The translations under genes and the position numbers were made by a program. DNA of 64,000 nt, taken from NCBI GenBank assembly GCA_044229235.1, contig JBGATH010000019.1, forward strand, positions 14,958-78,957. Reading direction: 5' to 3'. Below are positions 16,987-25,654 of the stretch, in pieces (position 1 is the stretch's first letter; each line of letters opens with the position of its first letter). The notes under the pieces are model-generated. The model was not told the origin of the DNA. It worked only from the letters and a program-made list of their open reading frames with translations, and searched no databases. Source of the DNA: UKL13-2 sp044229235. Lineage in GTDB: Bacteria; Pseudomonadota; Gammaproteobacteria; Burkholderiales; Usitatibacteraceae.

Positions 16987-18753
16987 ATGGACGGTTTTCC
17001 TATCGACCGCAAGCTCGACAAGCTGCTGGGAGCCCTGCGTCGGCGCAAGCCGGTGATCGACGCCGCAGAATTCGAACGGCTCCTGGGCGAATTGACCGAT
17101 ACCGGTGGCAATGATGCAAGTCGGCGCGTGCGGTCGCAGTGGTTGCGTGGCTTGTGGCAGCTGTCGCGCTACCGCGAGACGGAGGCGCTGTCCACTTTGG
17201 AGGGGGCAGCGGATGCTCTGGCACCCCTGTTGCAGGCTGACCCCGACTCCGCAGCGCTCAACGAACTGTCGGCGGCGATATGCGAAGGGCAGCTTGAAGC
17301 GGCTTATCTGACGAGCGATTACTCGCGCGCCAACGAACTGGCCGGCGAATTGTGGACCGAGCGCATGTCGACGGCGGACCGTCGCGCCAAGGCCGTCGCG
17401 GCCACCTGGCTTGGCGTGCTGCATCAGCAGACCGGCCGCTACCAGGAGGCCTTGCGCATGCTTGGCCGGGCAGTGGCCGACTTTGAACTGGCCGGCGTGC
17501 CTGCCCAGGCCAGCCGCGCCATGAATGCCTTGGCCTGTCTGCATGAGGAAATGGGCGACTTCGAGCGCGCCTTCACGCTGTATGCGGAAGCGCTGCAACG
17601 GGCGCGGCAGGATGAAAACGCCGACATGGTCGGGCGGGTGCTGGCCAACTGGGGCGACGCGCACGTCGAGCGCGGCACACACGAGGAAGGATTGTCGTTG
17701 CTGCAGCAGGCCATTGCGGAGCTGCAGGCCATCGACGCGCACTGGCATTACGCCTGGTGCCAGCTTGCGGTCGGCAAGGTATATGCGGCACGTGGCGATT
17801 TCGCCGAGGCGGCGGCGTATCACCAACTGGCGCTGGCCTCGGTGCGCAAGAGCGATGCGCCGCGCATCGAGTGCGAGATTCTTGCCGGCATGGGCGCGCT
17901 GGCCGGCCAGATGGGCGACTATGAGGCGGCATGCGCGCACCTCGGCACCGCCTTGCAACTGGCCGAGCGGCTGGGGATCGACCGCGAGGTCATGCGCACC
18001 CACCAGGGCCTGTCGGCGGTGCACAAGAAATTTGGCAACTTTGAGCTGGCCCTCATGCACTTCGAAGCCTTCCATGACAGCCGGGCGCGCGTGTTTGACG
18101 CCGTGGCGCGGGTGCGGGTCGCGCAGCTGGAAAGTGAGGCCGAGGTCGAACTCGCCAGGCGCGACCGGGAATTGTCACAGTTACGAAACGTCGAGCTGGC
18201 CAGCGCGCTGGAAGAAGTACGTCAGCTGAATCTCGAACTGTCGGAAAAAGCGCGGGTACTCGAGGAACTGTCGAACCACGACCCGCTCACCGGCCTGCAC
18301 AATCGCCGTTACCTGTACAACCGGATTGCAGGCGAGATCCAGCGCTTCCAGCGCTATGGCGACCGCTTTTCGGTGGCCATCTACGATGTCGACAACTTCA
18401 AGCAGGTAAATGATGTCTACAGCCATGCCATCGGCGACGAGGTGCTGGTCACGCTGGCGCAATTGGTGGAGAGCGTATTGCGCGAATCGGATGTGCACGC
18501 ACGCTACGGTGGCGAGGAGTTCGCCGTCATCCTGCCGGCGGCCGGCATGGCCGAAGCCCTGCGGGTGATGGAAAAGCTGCGGGAGGTGGTCGAGGGCTTT
18601 GAGTGGCAGGTGCTGGCCGAAGGGCTGGCCGTGACCATCAGCGCCGGCGTGGCAGAGATCCTGCCCGACGAGGCAGCCACGCCCTTGCTCAACCGGGCCG
18701 ATGGCATGCTCTACGAGGCCAAGCGCGGCGGCCGTAACCGGGTGCACGGGTAG
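16987..18753 (+). CDS. TPR-repeat diguanylate cyclase (GGDEF)
   Basis: A 588-aa protein. Residues from about 50 to 370 form TPR-like helical repeats (EALRMLGRAVADFE, ALACLHEEMGDFERAFTLYAEAL, ALASVRK), then a coiled coil (about 375-420) leads to a GGDEF domain. The active-site loop is GGEEF (508-512), which keeps the key residues, and an RxxD inhibitory site (R499-D502) lies exactly five residues before it. It should make cyclic di-GMP and be product-inhibited. No membrane segment was seen, so it is cytoplasmic, with the TPRs as the likely input or partner-binding part. Confidence 0.92.
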   Translation: MDGFPIDRKLDKLLGALRRRKPVIDAAEFERLLGELTDTGGNDASRRVRSQWLRGLWQLSRYRETEALSTLEGAADALAPLLQADPDSAALNELSAAICEGQLEAAYLTSDYSRANELAGELWTERMSTADRRAKAVAATWLGVLHQQTGRYQEALRMLGRAVADFELAGVPAQASRAMNALACLHEEMGDFERAFTLYAEALQRARQDENADMVGRVLANWGDAHVERGTHEEGLSLLQQAIAELQAIDAHWHYAWCQLAVGKVYAARGDFAEAAAYHQLALASVRKSDAPRIECEILAGMGALAGQMGDYEAACAHLGTALQLAERLGIDREVMRTHQGLSAVHKKFGNFELALMHFEAFHDSRARVFDAVARVRVAQLESEAEVELARRDRELSQLRNVELASALEEVRQLNLELSEKARVLEELSNHDPLTGLHNRRYLYNRIAGEIQRFQRYGDRFSVAIYDVDNFKQVNDVYSHAIGDEVLVTLAQLVESVLRESDVHARYGGEEFAVILPAAGMAEALRVMEKLREVVEGFEWQVLAEGLAVTISAGVAEILPDEAATPLLNRADGMLYEAKRGGRNRVHG

Positions 18754-18840
18754 AATCGGTTCCAGCCGTGCCGGCACCCCGGCCCTGTAAACTTTTTCCC
18801 GAAAAGCCGACCTAATCACATACACATGTATGGAATCTCC

Positions 18841-19377
18841 ATGAACCGCCGAAAATTTATTGTTGGGTTGCTGGGCGCCTCCGGCAGTGCCGCATTCACT
18901 TCTGTGTGGGCGCAAAGCCCCCGCCCCATTCCTGCCGAACAGATCAAGATCGCCCTTCAACAAGCGAACCAGCCCATGACCAAGATCGAAAAACTTACCC
19001 TTTCCGACGCCGAATGGAAAAAGCGCCTCAGTCCGGCCGCCTACAACGTGTTGCGGGATGAAGGCACGGAGCGCGCCGGCACCAGCCCGCTCAACGACGA
19101 GAAGCGCAAGGGCGTGTTTCACTGTGCCGGTTGCGACCTGCCGGTCTACACCTCCGAGATGAAGTTCGACAGCGGCACCGGCTGGCCGAGTTTTTTCACA
19201 CACCTGCCCGGCGCCTTCGAGAAAAAGACCGACTGGAAGCTGGTTTACCCGCGCACCGAATACCATTGTGCACGGTGCGGCGGCCACCATGGCCACGTGT
19301 TCAACGACGGCCCGCAGCCGACCGGCCAGCGCTGGTGCAATAACGGGGTTGCGCTGGTGTTCAAACCCGCAGCTTGA
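18841..19377 (+). CDS. msrB: Exported peptide-methionine (R)-S-oxide reductase
   Basis: A 178-aa MsrB with an N-terminal Tat-like signal (MNRRKFIVGLLGASGSAAF ... VWAQ), so the enzyme is periplasmic. The zinc pairs are CAGC and CARC, and the catalytic Cys is in RWCNNGVAL. It reduces methionine-R-sulfoxide in proteins. Domain order, signal then MsrB alone, differs from the cytoplasmic MsrB. An ATG at 18826 is also in frame; 18841 puts the twin Arg at residues 3-4 and is preferred. Confidence 0.9.
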   Translation: MNRRKFIVGLLGASGSAAFTSVWAQSPRPIPAEQIKIALQQANQPMTKIEKLTLSDAEWKKRLSPAAYNVLRDEGTERAGTSPLNDEKRKGVFHCAGCDLPVYTSEMKFDSGTGWPSFFTHLPGAFEKKTDWKLVYPRTEYHCARCGGHHGHVFNDGPQPTGQRWCNNGVALVFKPAA

Positions 19378-19422
19378 CCAGCGGGGTTGCGCATTTTGGA
19401 TGCCACCTGCTACTATCAGCCC

Positions 19423-19488
19423 ATGAACTTGCGCAACTTTTATTTCTGGTACTTCTATTTTTCGATGCCACAGGCGGAGAAAGGGTAG
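19423..19488 (+). CDS. Aromatic-rich leader peptide of DAHP synthase operon
   Basis: A 21-codon ORF, MNLRNFYFWYFYFSMPQAEKG, with eight consecutive aromatic codons (Phe, Tyr, Phe, Trp, Tyr, Phe, Tyr, Phe) at 19438-19461. It is too short for standard gene finding. Its place, 110 bp before a DAHP synthase and just before a terminator hairpin, is that of a classic transcription-attenuation leader that senses charged tRNA-Phe, tRNA-Tyr and perhaps tRNA-Trp. No strong Shine-Dalgarno was seen upstream. Confidence 0.85.
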   Translation: MNLRNFYFWYFYFSMPQAEKG

Positions 19489-19555
19489 TGCACAGACGTT
19501 AAGCGCACTGAGTTTTCAAAAAACCGCCGACTGAAAAGCCCGGCGGTTTTTTTTC
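19473..19555 (+). promoter_or_regulatory. Transcription attenuator (antiterminator/terminator)
   Basis: The terminator stem pairs AACCGCCG (left, about 19522-19529) with CGGCGGTT (19541-19548), followed by a run of T (19547-19554). The left arm can instead pair with GGCGG at 19473-19477, near the end of the leader ORF. A ribosome stalled on the aromatic codons would leave GGCGG free to pair and prevent termination; one that reaches the stop codon would cover it. The model is from base pairing by eye. Confidence 0.7.
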
Positions 19556-19597
19556 GCTCACGCCGGGCAGGAGCCGGCAGAGCAAAGTGAGAAAATC

Positions 19598-20710
19598 ATG
19601 ACCAACAGCAAAACCAACCTTCAGCTGGTAACCCCGGAACCGGACATGGCCTATAACACCGACGACCTTCGCATACGCGGCATCAAGGAACTGACGCCAC
19701 CCTCCCACCTGATGCGGGAGTTCCCGTGCACCGAGCGCGCCTCGACCACCGTGTTCCGCGCCCGAGAGGAAATTCACCGCATCATGCACCGCGGCGACGA
19801 TCGCCTGCTGGCCATCGTCGGGCCGTGCTCGATTCACGACCACAAGGCGGCGATGGAGTATGCGGCCCGGCTGCAGGCGCTGCGCCTGACGCTCGAGCCG
19901 GATCTGACCATCGTCATGCGCGTGTACTTCGAAAAACCGCGCACCACGGTCGGCTGGAAGGGATTCATCAACGACCCGAACCTCGACGAGAGCTATGACA
20001 TCAACAAGGGCCTGCGGTTGGCGCGCAAGCTGCTGCTGGACATCAACGAAATGGGACTGGCAGCCGCCACCGAGTACCTCGACCTGATTTCGCCGCAATA
20101 CTTTGCCGACCTGATCGCCTGGGGCGCCATCGGCGCGCGCACCACCGAGAGCCAGTCGCACCGCCAGCTCGCATCCGGCCTTTCCTGTCCAGTGGGATTC
20201 AAGAACGGCACCGACGGCAATATCCGCATCGCGGTTGATGCCATCAAGGCGGCCGCGGCGTCACACCATTTCCTGTCGGTCACCAAGGGCGGGCACTCGG
20301 CAATCATCTCCACGGCCGGCAATGAGGACTGCCACGTCATCCTGCGCGGCGGCAAGGCGCCGAACTACGACGCCGCCAGCGTCAATGCGGCCTGCGACGA
20401 GCTGGGAAAGGCCGGTCTCGCGCCACGCGTGATGATCGATTTCTCCCACGCCAATTCCAGCAAGCAGTATCAGAAGCAGATGGATGTGGGTGCGGACGTG
20501 GCTGCGCAGCTTGCCGCCGGCGACCACCGCATCGTCGGTGTCATGGTCGAGAGCCACCTCAACCCGGGGCGGCAGGACATCGTGCCGGGCAAGGCGCTGG
20601 AGTACGGTGTCTCGGTGACCGACGCGTGCATCGGCTGGTCCGATACCGAGAAGCTGCTCAACCAGCTCGCGGCCGCCGTGCGCGAGCGCCGCCGCAACGC
20701 GCAGGAATAG
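19598..20710 (+). CDS. aroG: DAHP synthase, class I-alpha
   Basis: A 370-aa enzyme joining PEP and erythrose-4-phosphate, the first step of aromatic amino-acid synthesis. It has the AroF/AroG/AroH signatures: GPCSIHD with metal ligand C77, RVYFEKPRTTVGWKGFINDP and the FSHANSSKQ segment. Start ATG 19598. Which of aroF, aroG or aroH it matches by feedback control is not decidable; aroG is a generic choice. It is followed after 2 bp by the second DAHP-synthase-like gene. Confidence 0.93.
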   Translation: MTNSKTNLQLVTPEPDMAYNTDDLRIRGIKELTPPSHLMREFPCTERASTTVFRAREEIHRIMHRGDDRLLAIVGPCSIHDHKAAMEYAARLQALRLTLEPDLTIVMRVYFEKPRTTVGWKGFINDPNLDESYDINKGLRLARKLLLDINEMGLAAATEYLDLISPQYFADLIAWGAIGARTTESQSHRQLASGLSCPVGFKNGTDGNIRIAVDAIKAAAASHHFLSVTKGGHSAIISTAGNEDCHVILRGGKAPNYDAASVNAACDELGKAGLAPRVMIDFSHANSSKQYQKQMDVGADVAAQLAAGDHRIVGVMVESHLNPGRQDIVPGKALEYGVSVTDACIGWSDTEKLLNQLAAAVRERRRNAQE

Positions 20711-20712
20711 CC

Positions 20713-21633
20713 GTGGCCGCGGAACTTCGCATCCTCGGCCGGCATCAGGCGCATGAGCACGATGTCGGCTTCACCTATAACGGCGTGAGCTTTTCGCAGC
20801 ACAACCTGCACACTTTTGCCGGACTCAATGCCGTCGACACCCGCGAATATGTGGAGCAGACCTTTGCCTGCCTGCGTGACCATGGCCAGGTGTGCGCGCG
20901 CATGGGTGCCTACAAGCCGCGCTCCAGCCCGTACTCGTTCCAGGGCATGGGCAAGGATTGCCTGCCCTGGGTATTCGAGTTGGCGGGCAAATACGGCGTG
21001 CGCGTCATATCCATGGAAGTCACCCGCGAGGCGCATGTCGACGAAATCAGCGATGCGCTGCGCGCCACCGGCAACCCGACCGGCGTGATGCTGCAGATCG
21101 GCACCCGCAACACGCAGAACTTTGAGTTGCTCAAGGCCGTCGGCAGGCAGAAGGAATTTCCGATCCTGCTCAAGCGCGGCTTCGGCATCACGCTCGACGA
21201 GTCGCTGATGGCCGCCGAATACTGTGCGTCCGAGGGCAACAGCCGCATCATCTTCGGCCTGCGCGGCATGAAAACCAACTTCGGTGACCCGCATCGCAAC
21301 CTGGTTGATTTCGGCCACGTACCGGTAGTGCATCGACTCACGCGCATGCCAGTGTGCGTGGATCCATCTCACTCGGTTGGCATGCGTGGTGCTTCCCCGG
21401 AAGGCATCCTCGACGTGTTCCACGTGGCGGCGCAAGGCGTGATCGCCGGCGCCAACATGCTGCTGGTGGACATGCACCCGGTGCCGAAAAAGGCGCTGGT
21501 GGACGCGGCGCAGGCGATCACGCTTTCCGAACTCCCCTATTTCCTGGAGGACGTGGCCATCGCCCGCGAGGCCTACGAGCGACGCCTCGCGCTGGCCGTG
21601 CGCTACCAGGCTGCCGCCAGCAAGGTGGCCTAG
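20713..21633 (+). CDS. DAHP synthase-like protein, class I-beta type, metal Cys replaced by Asn
   Basis: A 306-aa protein, start GTG 20713, 2 bp after aroG. It has the hallmark AYKPRSSPYSFQGMG of the I-beta (COG2876) DAHP synthases, plus MLQIGTRN and DPSHS. The normal GPC(S/A)VES motif is AGLNAVDT, with N39 where the metal-binding Cys should be, and the metal Glu is Asp (D253 in LLVDMHP). The DPSH His (H220) and last Asp (D264) are kept. Asn at this place is typical of metal-independent KDO8P synthases (GMNVLES in KdsA). It lacks the N-terminal ACT-like and C-terminal chorismate-mutase domains found in relatives. Activity is uncertain. Confidence 0.8.
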   Translation: MAAELRILGRHQAHEHDVGFTYNGVSFSQHNLHTFAGLNAVDTREYVEQTFACLRDHGQVCARMGAYKPRSSPYSFQGMGKDCLPWVFELAGKYGVRVISMEVTREAHVDEISDALRATGNPTGVMLQIGTRNTQNFELLKAVGRQKEFPILLKRGFGITLDESLMAAEYCASEGNSRIIFGLRGMKTNFGDPHRNLVDFGHVPVVHRLTRMPVCVDPSHSVGMRGASPEGILDVFHVAAQGVIAGANMLLVDMHPVPKKALVDAAQAITLSELPYFLEDVAIAREAYERRLALAVRYQAAASKVA

Positions 21634-21636
21634 CGC

Positions 21637-22533
21637 ATGACCCGCACCCGGCGCGCGGCTGCCACCTGCCTGTTGGCGCTGGCGGCCTGGCATGCACCGG
21701 CCGCGGGTGCGGACATCCGCAAAGTCGCCGAATCCGGCGAGGCATCGTCCCGTGTGGTCACGCTGGCGCCCTCGCTCACTGAACTCGTGTTCGCGGCCGG
21801 TGCTGGTGATCGGCTGGTTGGTGTTTCCGCCTATAGCGATTTTCCCGCCGAGGCAGCCAGACTGCCGCAGGTTGCCGATGCCGGCGGGATTTCCTGGGAG
21901 AGCCTGCTCGCGTTGCGCCCGGACCTGGTGCTGGCCTGGCGGTCCGGCACCCGCCAGGCGGATATTTCGCGCCTTGCACAATTGGGCATGCGCGTGGAGG
22001 CCATCGACATTGCCGCTCTGGCTGATATGCCGGCGGCAATTCGTTCGATCGGCAAACTGACGGCCAGCGCCGGTGCGGAGCGAACCGCTGCGCAATTCGA
22101 GCGGCGCCTCGCAGGCTTGCGCGCGGCCAATGCCGGCAAGCCGCTGGTCCGAACCTTCTTCGAGATCTCCACCAAACCGCTCATGACTGTCAGCGCCCGC
22201 CACGTCATCAGCGAAATGATCACCCTGTGTGGTGGCCAGAATGTTTTTGGCGATTCGCCTTCGCTGGTGCCGGAACCGTCCCGCGAGGAGCTGGCCGCGC
22301 GCAATCCCGTGGCAATCCTCTATGGCGCGTCGCCCAGGGCAGAGCCCGTGGATCGCGCGAAGCTATATGCCGGCGTAGCCAATTACCGTCCCCAGCACAC
22401 CATTGCCATCACCGCCGATTATGCCTACCGGCCCGGCCCGCGGCTGCTGCTGGCCGCCGCCGAGATTTGCGCCGCGCTGGATGTGGTCAGGGCCTCTGCC
22501 GGTCCCGATTCCCGCGCGCGGCGCGCGCGCTAG
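21637..22533 (+). CDS. btuF: BtuF-like periplasmic vitamin B12-binding protein
   Basis: A 298-aa type III solute-binding protein: signal peptide ending AGADIR, then the two lobes joined by a long helix. The N-terminal VVTLAPSLTELVFAAGAGDRLVGV and the SWESLLALRPDLVLAW pattern are shared by BtuF and hemin/siderophore-binding proteins. B12 is favoured because a cobalamin adenosyltransferase gene lies 1.3 kb away, but the permease and ATPase are not in the window. It follows the DAHP-synthase-like gene after 3 bp. Confidence 0.75.
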   Translation: MTRTRRAAATCLLALAAWHAPAAGADIRKVAESGEASSRVVTLAPSLTELVFAAGAGDRLVGVSAYSDFPAEAARLPQVADAGGISWESLLALRPDLVLAWRSGTRQADISRLAQLGMRVEAIDIAALADMPAAIRSIGKLTASAGAERTAAQFERRLAGLRAANAGKPLVRTFFEISTKPLMTVSARHVISEMITLCGGQNVFGDSPSLVPEPSREELAARNPVAILYGASPRAEPVDRAKLYAGVANYRPQHTIAITADYAYRPGPRLLLAAAEICAALDVVRASAGPDSRARRAR

Positions 22534-22542
22534 CGCAGTAGG

Positions 22543-23280
22543 TCAAGTCTGGCCAGGCGTGCGGTTGCCGCGTGGGGGCAGCCAGGCAATGGTTCCCTTG
22601 CAGACCACCTTGCCGGTCGGCGCGCCGGTGGTCGAGCCACCGGGCGGCTCGATCGAAACGGCAAACAGCGCGCCGTCAGCCAGTTTGTTGTCGAGCCCGG
22701 CAAGACTGATCAGCGTATCGCCGTGGCTGTTGATGACGCCCACCGAGCGCGGCGCGCCGCCGGACGGAATCACCCATAGTTCGTGCGCCTTGTCCGGGCC
22801 GTTGGCCCAAGGCTTGATCATCCTGACCTTCAGGACGTTGGCCTTTGGCTGCTCGATGAAAAGACGCACGGCATTGCTGTCCTCAGCCAGTACGGCAGTC
22901 AGGATGGGCTCCGGGCCGGCGGGCTTCGTCGCCAGGTTGCTTACCAGCAGAACCGCAGCCAGGCTGACGGCCGCGAGACCGACGCCGCGCCAGAACGCGA
23001 TGCTTTGCCACAGCCCGCCAGCCGCCTTCCCGGTTTGGTGACGACGCGACGCGCGGTCCAGGCGCATTTCGATGCGCTGCCAGACGCGTGCCGGCGGATC
23101 GACCGGTCTCAGCCGTTCCGCCAGTGGCGAAAGGTGATCTTCCCAGCGCACAACTTCGGCGCGCAGTGCCGGGTCACGCTTCAGGTATTCCTCGAAGCGG
23201 CGTCGCGCCGGGCCGCGCATGGTGCCGAGCACGTACTCGGACGCCAGTCGTGAACGCAGGTCCGGATGCGCGAGCTTCAT
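22543..23280 (-). CDS. Anti-sigma factor (RskA-like)
   Basis: A 245-aa single-pass membrane protein. The cytoplasmic N-terminus (SRLASEYVLGTMRGPARRRFEEYL) is the zinc-less anti-sigma domain, then a membrane helix (about 100-118) and a periplasmic RskA domain with the conserved VLKVRMIKPWANGPDKAHELWVIP pattern. Its ATG at 23280 overlaps the sigma-factor stop (ATGA). It should hold the sigma factor inactive until a periplasmic signal triggers release. Signal unknown. Confidence 0.88.
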   Translation of the reverse strand: MKLAHPDLRSRLASEYVLGTMRGPARRRFEEYLKRDPALRAEVVRWEDHLSPLAERLRPVDPPARVWQRIEMRLDRASRRHQTGKAAGGLWQSIAFWRGVGLAAVSLAAVLLVSNLATKPAGPEPILTAVLAEDSNAVRLFIEQPKANVLKVRMIKPWANGPDKAHELWVIPSGGAPRSVGVINSHGDTLISLAGLDNKLADGALFAVSIEPPGGSTTGAPTGKVVCKGTIAWLPPRGNRTPGQT

Positions 23281-23834
23281 GCTTCGAGGCATCCCTTGAG
23301 TCTTTGCAAGCCGCGGCGGATGTGGGTTTTCACCGTGCCCAGCGGCCGGCCGAGGTGGCTGGCCACTTCCGCGTGCGACAGGCCGTGAAAGAAGGCGAGC
23401 GCGATCGATTGCTGCTGGTCGTGCTCAAGGACCTGCATGCAGCGTTCAATGCGGGCCTGGTCGCGCTTGGCATCGAGTTGTTCCAGCGCGGTGGGGCCCT
23501 CGTCGGGCACGTTCAGGGCGAAGAAATTGTCTTCATCGGCAATCATCACAGCCGGACGGCGGACGATGTCGAGGCTGCGATTGCGGACGATCGCCGTCAT
23601 CCACGTCAGGGGCGCAGATTTGACCACGGCATAGTTAGCGGCGTTGTTCCAGATGTTCACGAAGCAGTCCTGCAATACTTCCTCGGCGATGTGCCGCTCG
23701 CGAACTATACGAAGCGAAACGGCAAACAGTTTCGACTTGGTGAGGTCGTAGAGCGTGGCGAAGGCGCGGCGATCACCATTTCCGCACTTTGCCAGCAGCG
23801 CGGCCAGGTCCTGGTTCGCGTCCTGGGCCACCAC
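23277..23834 (-). CDS. ECF-family RNA polymerase sigma factor
   Basis: A 185-aa sigma factor with region 2 (FATLYDLTKSKLFAVSLRI ... EEVLQDCFVNIWNNA) and region 4 (LALAFFHGLSHAEVASHLGRPLGTVKTHIRRGLQRLK). The SigK/RskA pairing fits. I place the start at GTG 23834, one base after the adenosyltransferase stop; an upstream ATG at 23885 would overlap that gene by 50 bp. Target genes are not known. Confidence 0.88.
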   Translation of the reverse strand: MVAQDANQDLAALLAKCGNGDRRAFATLYDLTKSKLFAVSLRIVRERHIAEEVLQDCFVNIWNNAANYAVVKSAPLTWMTAIVRNRSLDIVRRPAVMIADEDNFFALNVPDEGPTALEQLDAKRDQARIERCMQVLEHDQQQSIALAFFHGLSHAEVASHLGRPLGTVKTHIRRGLQRLKGCLEA

Positions 23835-23835
23835 G

Positions 23836-24399
23836 TCAGTCGGTTGCCGCGGGCAACGGCTCGCGCTGCCAGAGCACATCGGCATGCCCGGCGTCGCGGT
23901 TGAGATTGCGCGCGAGCACGAACAGGAAGTCGGACAGGCGGTTCAGGTACTGCTTCGACTCGTCGCTGACAACTTCCTGGCTGCCCAGCGCGACCAGGCT
24001 GCGCTCGGCGCGGCGCGCAATGGTGCGTGCCACGTGGCAAAGCGCCGCCGCGCGCGTGCCGCCGGGCAGGATGAACTCGCGCAGCGGCGACAGTACGCTG
24101 TTGAGCGCGGCCGCCGCCTCGTCGAGATAAAGAACGTGTTGTGCATTGATGGCGCGGTGACCCGGAATGCAGATTTCTCCGCCGAAGTCGAACAGCTGGT
24201 TCTGGATGCGGATGAGACGCTCGCGCGCGGCTGGCGCCAGGTCCTCGGCGAGCAAGACACCGATGGCGCTGTTGAGCTCGTCCAGGTCGCCCATGAGCTG
24301 GATGCGCGGCGCGCTTTTTTGCACGCGCGTACCGTCGCCAAGCCCGGTGGAGCCATCGTCACCGGTGCGCGTGGTGATTTTCGTCAGGCGGTTAGCCAT
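23836..24399 (-). CDS. Cob(I)alamin adenosyltransferase, PduO type
   Basis: A 187-aa enzyme that adds the adenosyl group of ATP to reduced cobalamin to make coenzyme B12. Start ATG 24399 with GGAG upstream. Motifs of the PduO fold: KITTRTGDDGSTGLGDG (ATP loop), ELNSAIG, LPGGT and the C-terminal NRLSDFLFVLARNLN. Upstream of the sigma factor in the same direction; may be co-transcribed with it. Confidence 0.93.
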   Translation of the reverse strand: MANRLTKITTRTGDDGSTGLGDGTRVQKSAPRIQLMGDLDELNSAIGVLLAEDLAPAARERLIRIQNQLFDFGGEICIPGHRAINAQHVLYLDEAAAALNSVLSPLREFILPGGTRAAALCHVARTIARRAERSLVALGSQEVVSDESKQYLNRLSDFLFVLARNLNRDAGHADVLWQREPLPAATD

Positions 24400-24511
24400 G
24401 GCTGCGGCTCCTCGCGTCGAATACGTGTTGGTTGCCCGGGCTATTTTCCATCCGCGAATTATAGCGGTGAGACTTGGTATCATTGCCGCTCGCCAAAACC
24501 TGTCCCAGGGC

Positions 24512-25486
24512 ATGAGTACACCCAAGTTCAACTTCCTTGATTTCGAGCAGCCCATTGCCGAGCTTGAAGGCAAGATCGAGGAATTGCGTTATGTCCAGGA
24601 TGATTCGGCCGTGGACATTTCAGCCGAGATCGACAAGCTGGCCAAGAAGAGCCAGACCCTGACCAAGGACATCTACGCCAAGCTGTCGGCGTGGCAGATT
24701 TCGCAGGTTGCGCGGCATCCGCAGCGCCCGTATACCCTCGACTACATCGGCATGATTCTGACCGAGTTCGAGGAGCTGCATGGCGACCGTTCCTTCGCGG
24801 ATGATGCCGCCATCGTCGGTGGCATCGGCCGCTTCAACGGGCAGAGCGTGATGGTGATCGGCCACCAGAAGGGCCGCGACACCAAGGATCGCCAGTACCG
24901 CAACTTCGGCATGCCCAAGCCGGAGGGCTACCGCAAGGCGCTGCGGCTGATGAAACTGGCCGAAAAATTTGCGCTGCCGATTCTGATGTTCGTCGATACG
25001 CCGGGCGCGTATCCGGGAGTGGGCGCGGAGGAACGCGGCCAGTCCGAGGCGATTGGCCACAACCTTTATGTGCTGGCCGGCCTGCGGGTGCCGGTGGTGA
25101 TCACCATCATCGGTGAGGGCGGCTCGGGCGGCGCGCTGGCGATCGCGGTGGGCGATGTTACCTACATGCTGCAGTACGCCACCTACTCGGTGATTACGCC
25201 TGAAGGTTGCGCCGCAATCCTGTGGAAGGATTCGGGACGTGCGTCGGAAGCGGCGGAAGCGCTGCAGATTACCGCACCCAAATTGAAGGCCCTGGGCCTG
25301 ATCGACAAGGTGCTGAACGAACCGCTGGGTGGCGCGCATCGCGACCCGCAGGCGATGGCCTTGACGATCAAGAAAGCCATTGCCGATTCACTGAAGAATC
25401 TGGCCGAGCTGCCCGCTGACAAACTGGTGACCGAGCGACAGAAGAAGCTGTTGCAGATCGGCCGGTTCAAGGAACTGGCGAACTAG
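24512..25486 (+). CDS. accA: Acetyl-CoA carboxylase carboxyltransferase, alpha subunit
   Basis: A 324-aa subunit that, with AccD, moves the carboxyl group from biotin to acetyl-CoA in fatty-acid synthesis. Typical N-terminus (FNFLDFEQPIAELEGKIEEL), oxyanion-hole Gly motif (GEGGSGGALAI) and LMFVDTPGAYPG. Start ATG 24512. A palindromic repeat (copy 3) follows. Confidence 0.97.
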   Translation: MSTPKFNFLDFEQPIAELEGKIEELRYVQDDSAVDISAEIDKLAKKSQTLTKDIYAKLSAWQISQVARHPQRPYTLDYIGMILTEFEELHGDRSFADDAAIVGGIGRFNGQSVMVIGHQKGRDTKDRQYRNFGMPKPEGYRKALRLMKLAEKFALPILMFVDTPGAYPGVGAEERGQSEAIGHNLYVLAGLRVPVVITIIGEGGSGGALAIAVGDVTYMLQYATYSVITPEGCAAILWKDSGRASEAAEALQITAPKLKALGLIDKVLNEPLGGAHRDPQAMALTIKKAIADSLKNLAELPADKLVTERQKKLLQIGRFKELAN

Positions 25487-25537
25487 TCTGCTTGCGTCAC
25501 CGGTTGGTTGCGCGGGTTCATTGATAGCAAAAGAGAC

Positions 25538-25603
25538 AAACCCCAGCAATGGCGGGCGTTTCCGGACGTTTTTGCCCTGGGATGCCCGCCAATGCTGGGG
25601 TTT
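25538..25603. repeat. Dispersed intergenic palindrome, copy 3
   Basis: Outer arms AAACCCCAGCAATGGCGGGC and GCCCGCCAATGCTGGGGTTT pair with one mismatch. It lies between accA and the kinase gene, which converge, and may terminate both. Confidence 0.9.
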
Positions 25604-25654
25604 GGCCGTTTTTTGCGGCATTCCTGCGCAATGAAATCGCCGCCGCCGCGCGCG

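Noticed and set aside
15223..18075. 950-codon minus-strand open frame
   Set aside because: Shadow of tldD and the TPR-GGDEF gene, both with clear family motifs; no domain or ribosome-binding site of its own.
20470..22203. 577-codon minus-strand open frame
   Set aside because: Antisense of the two DAHP synthases and btuF, all of which are well supported.
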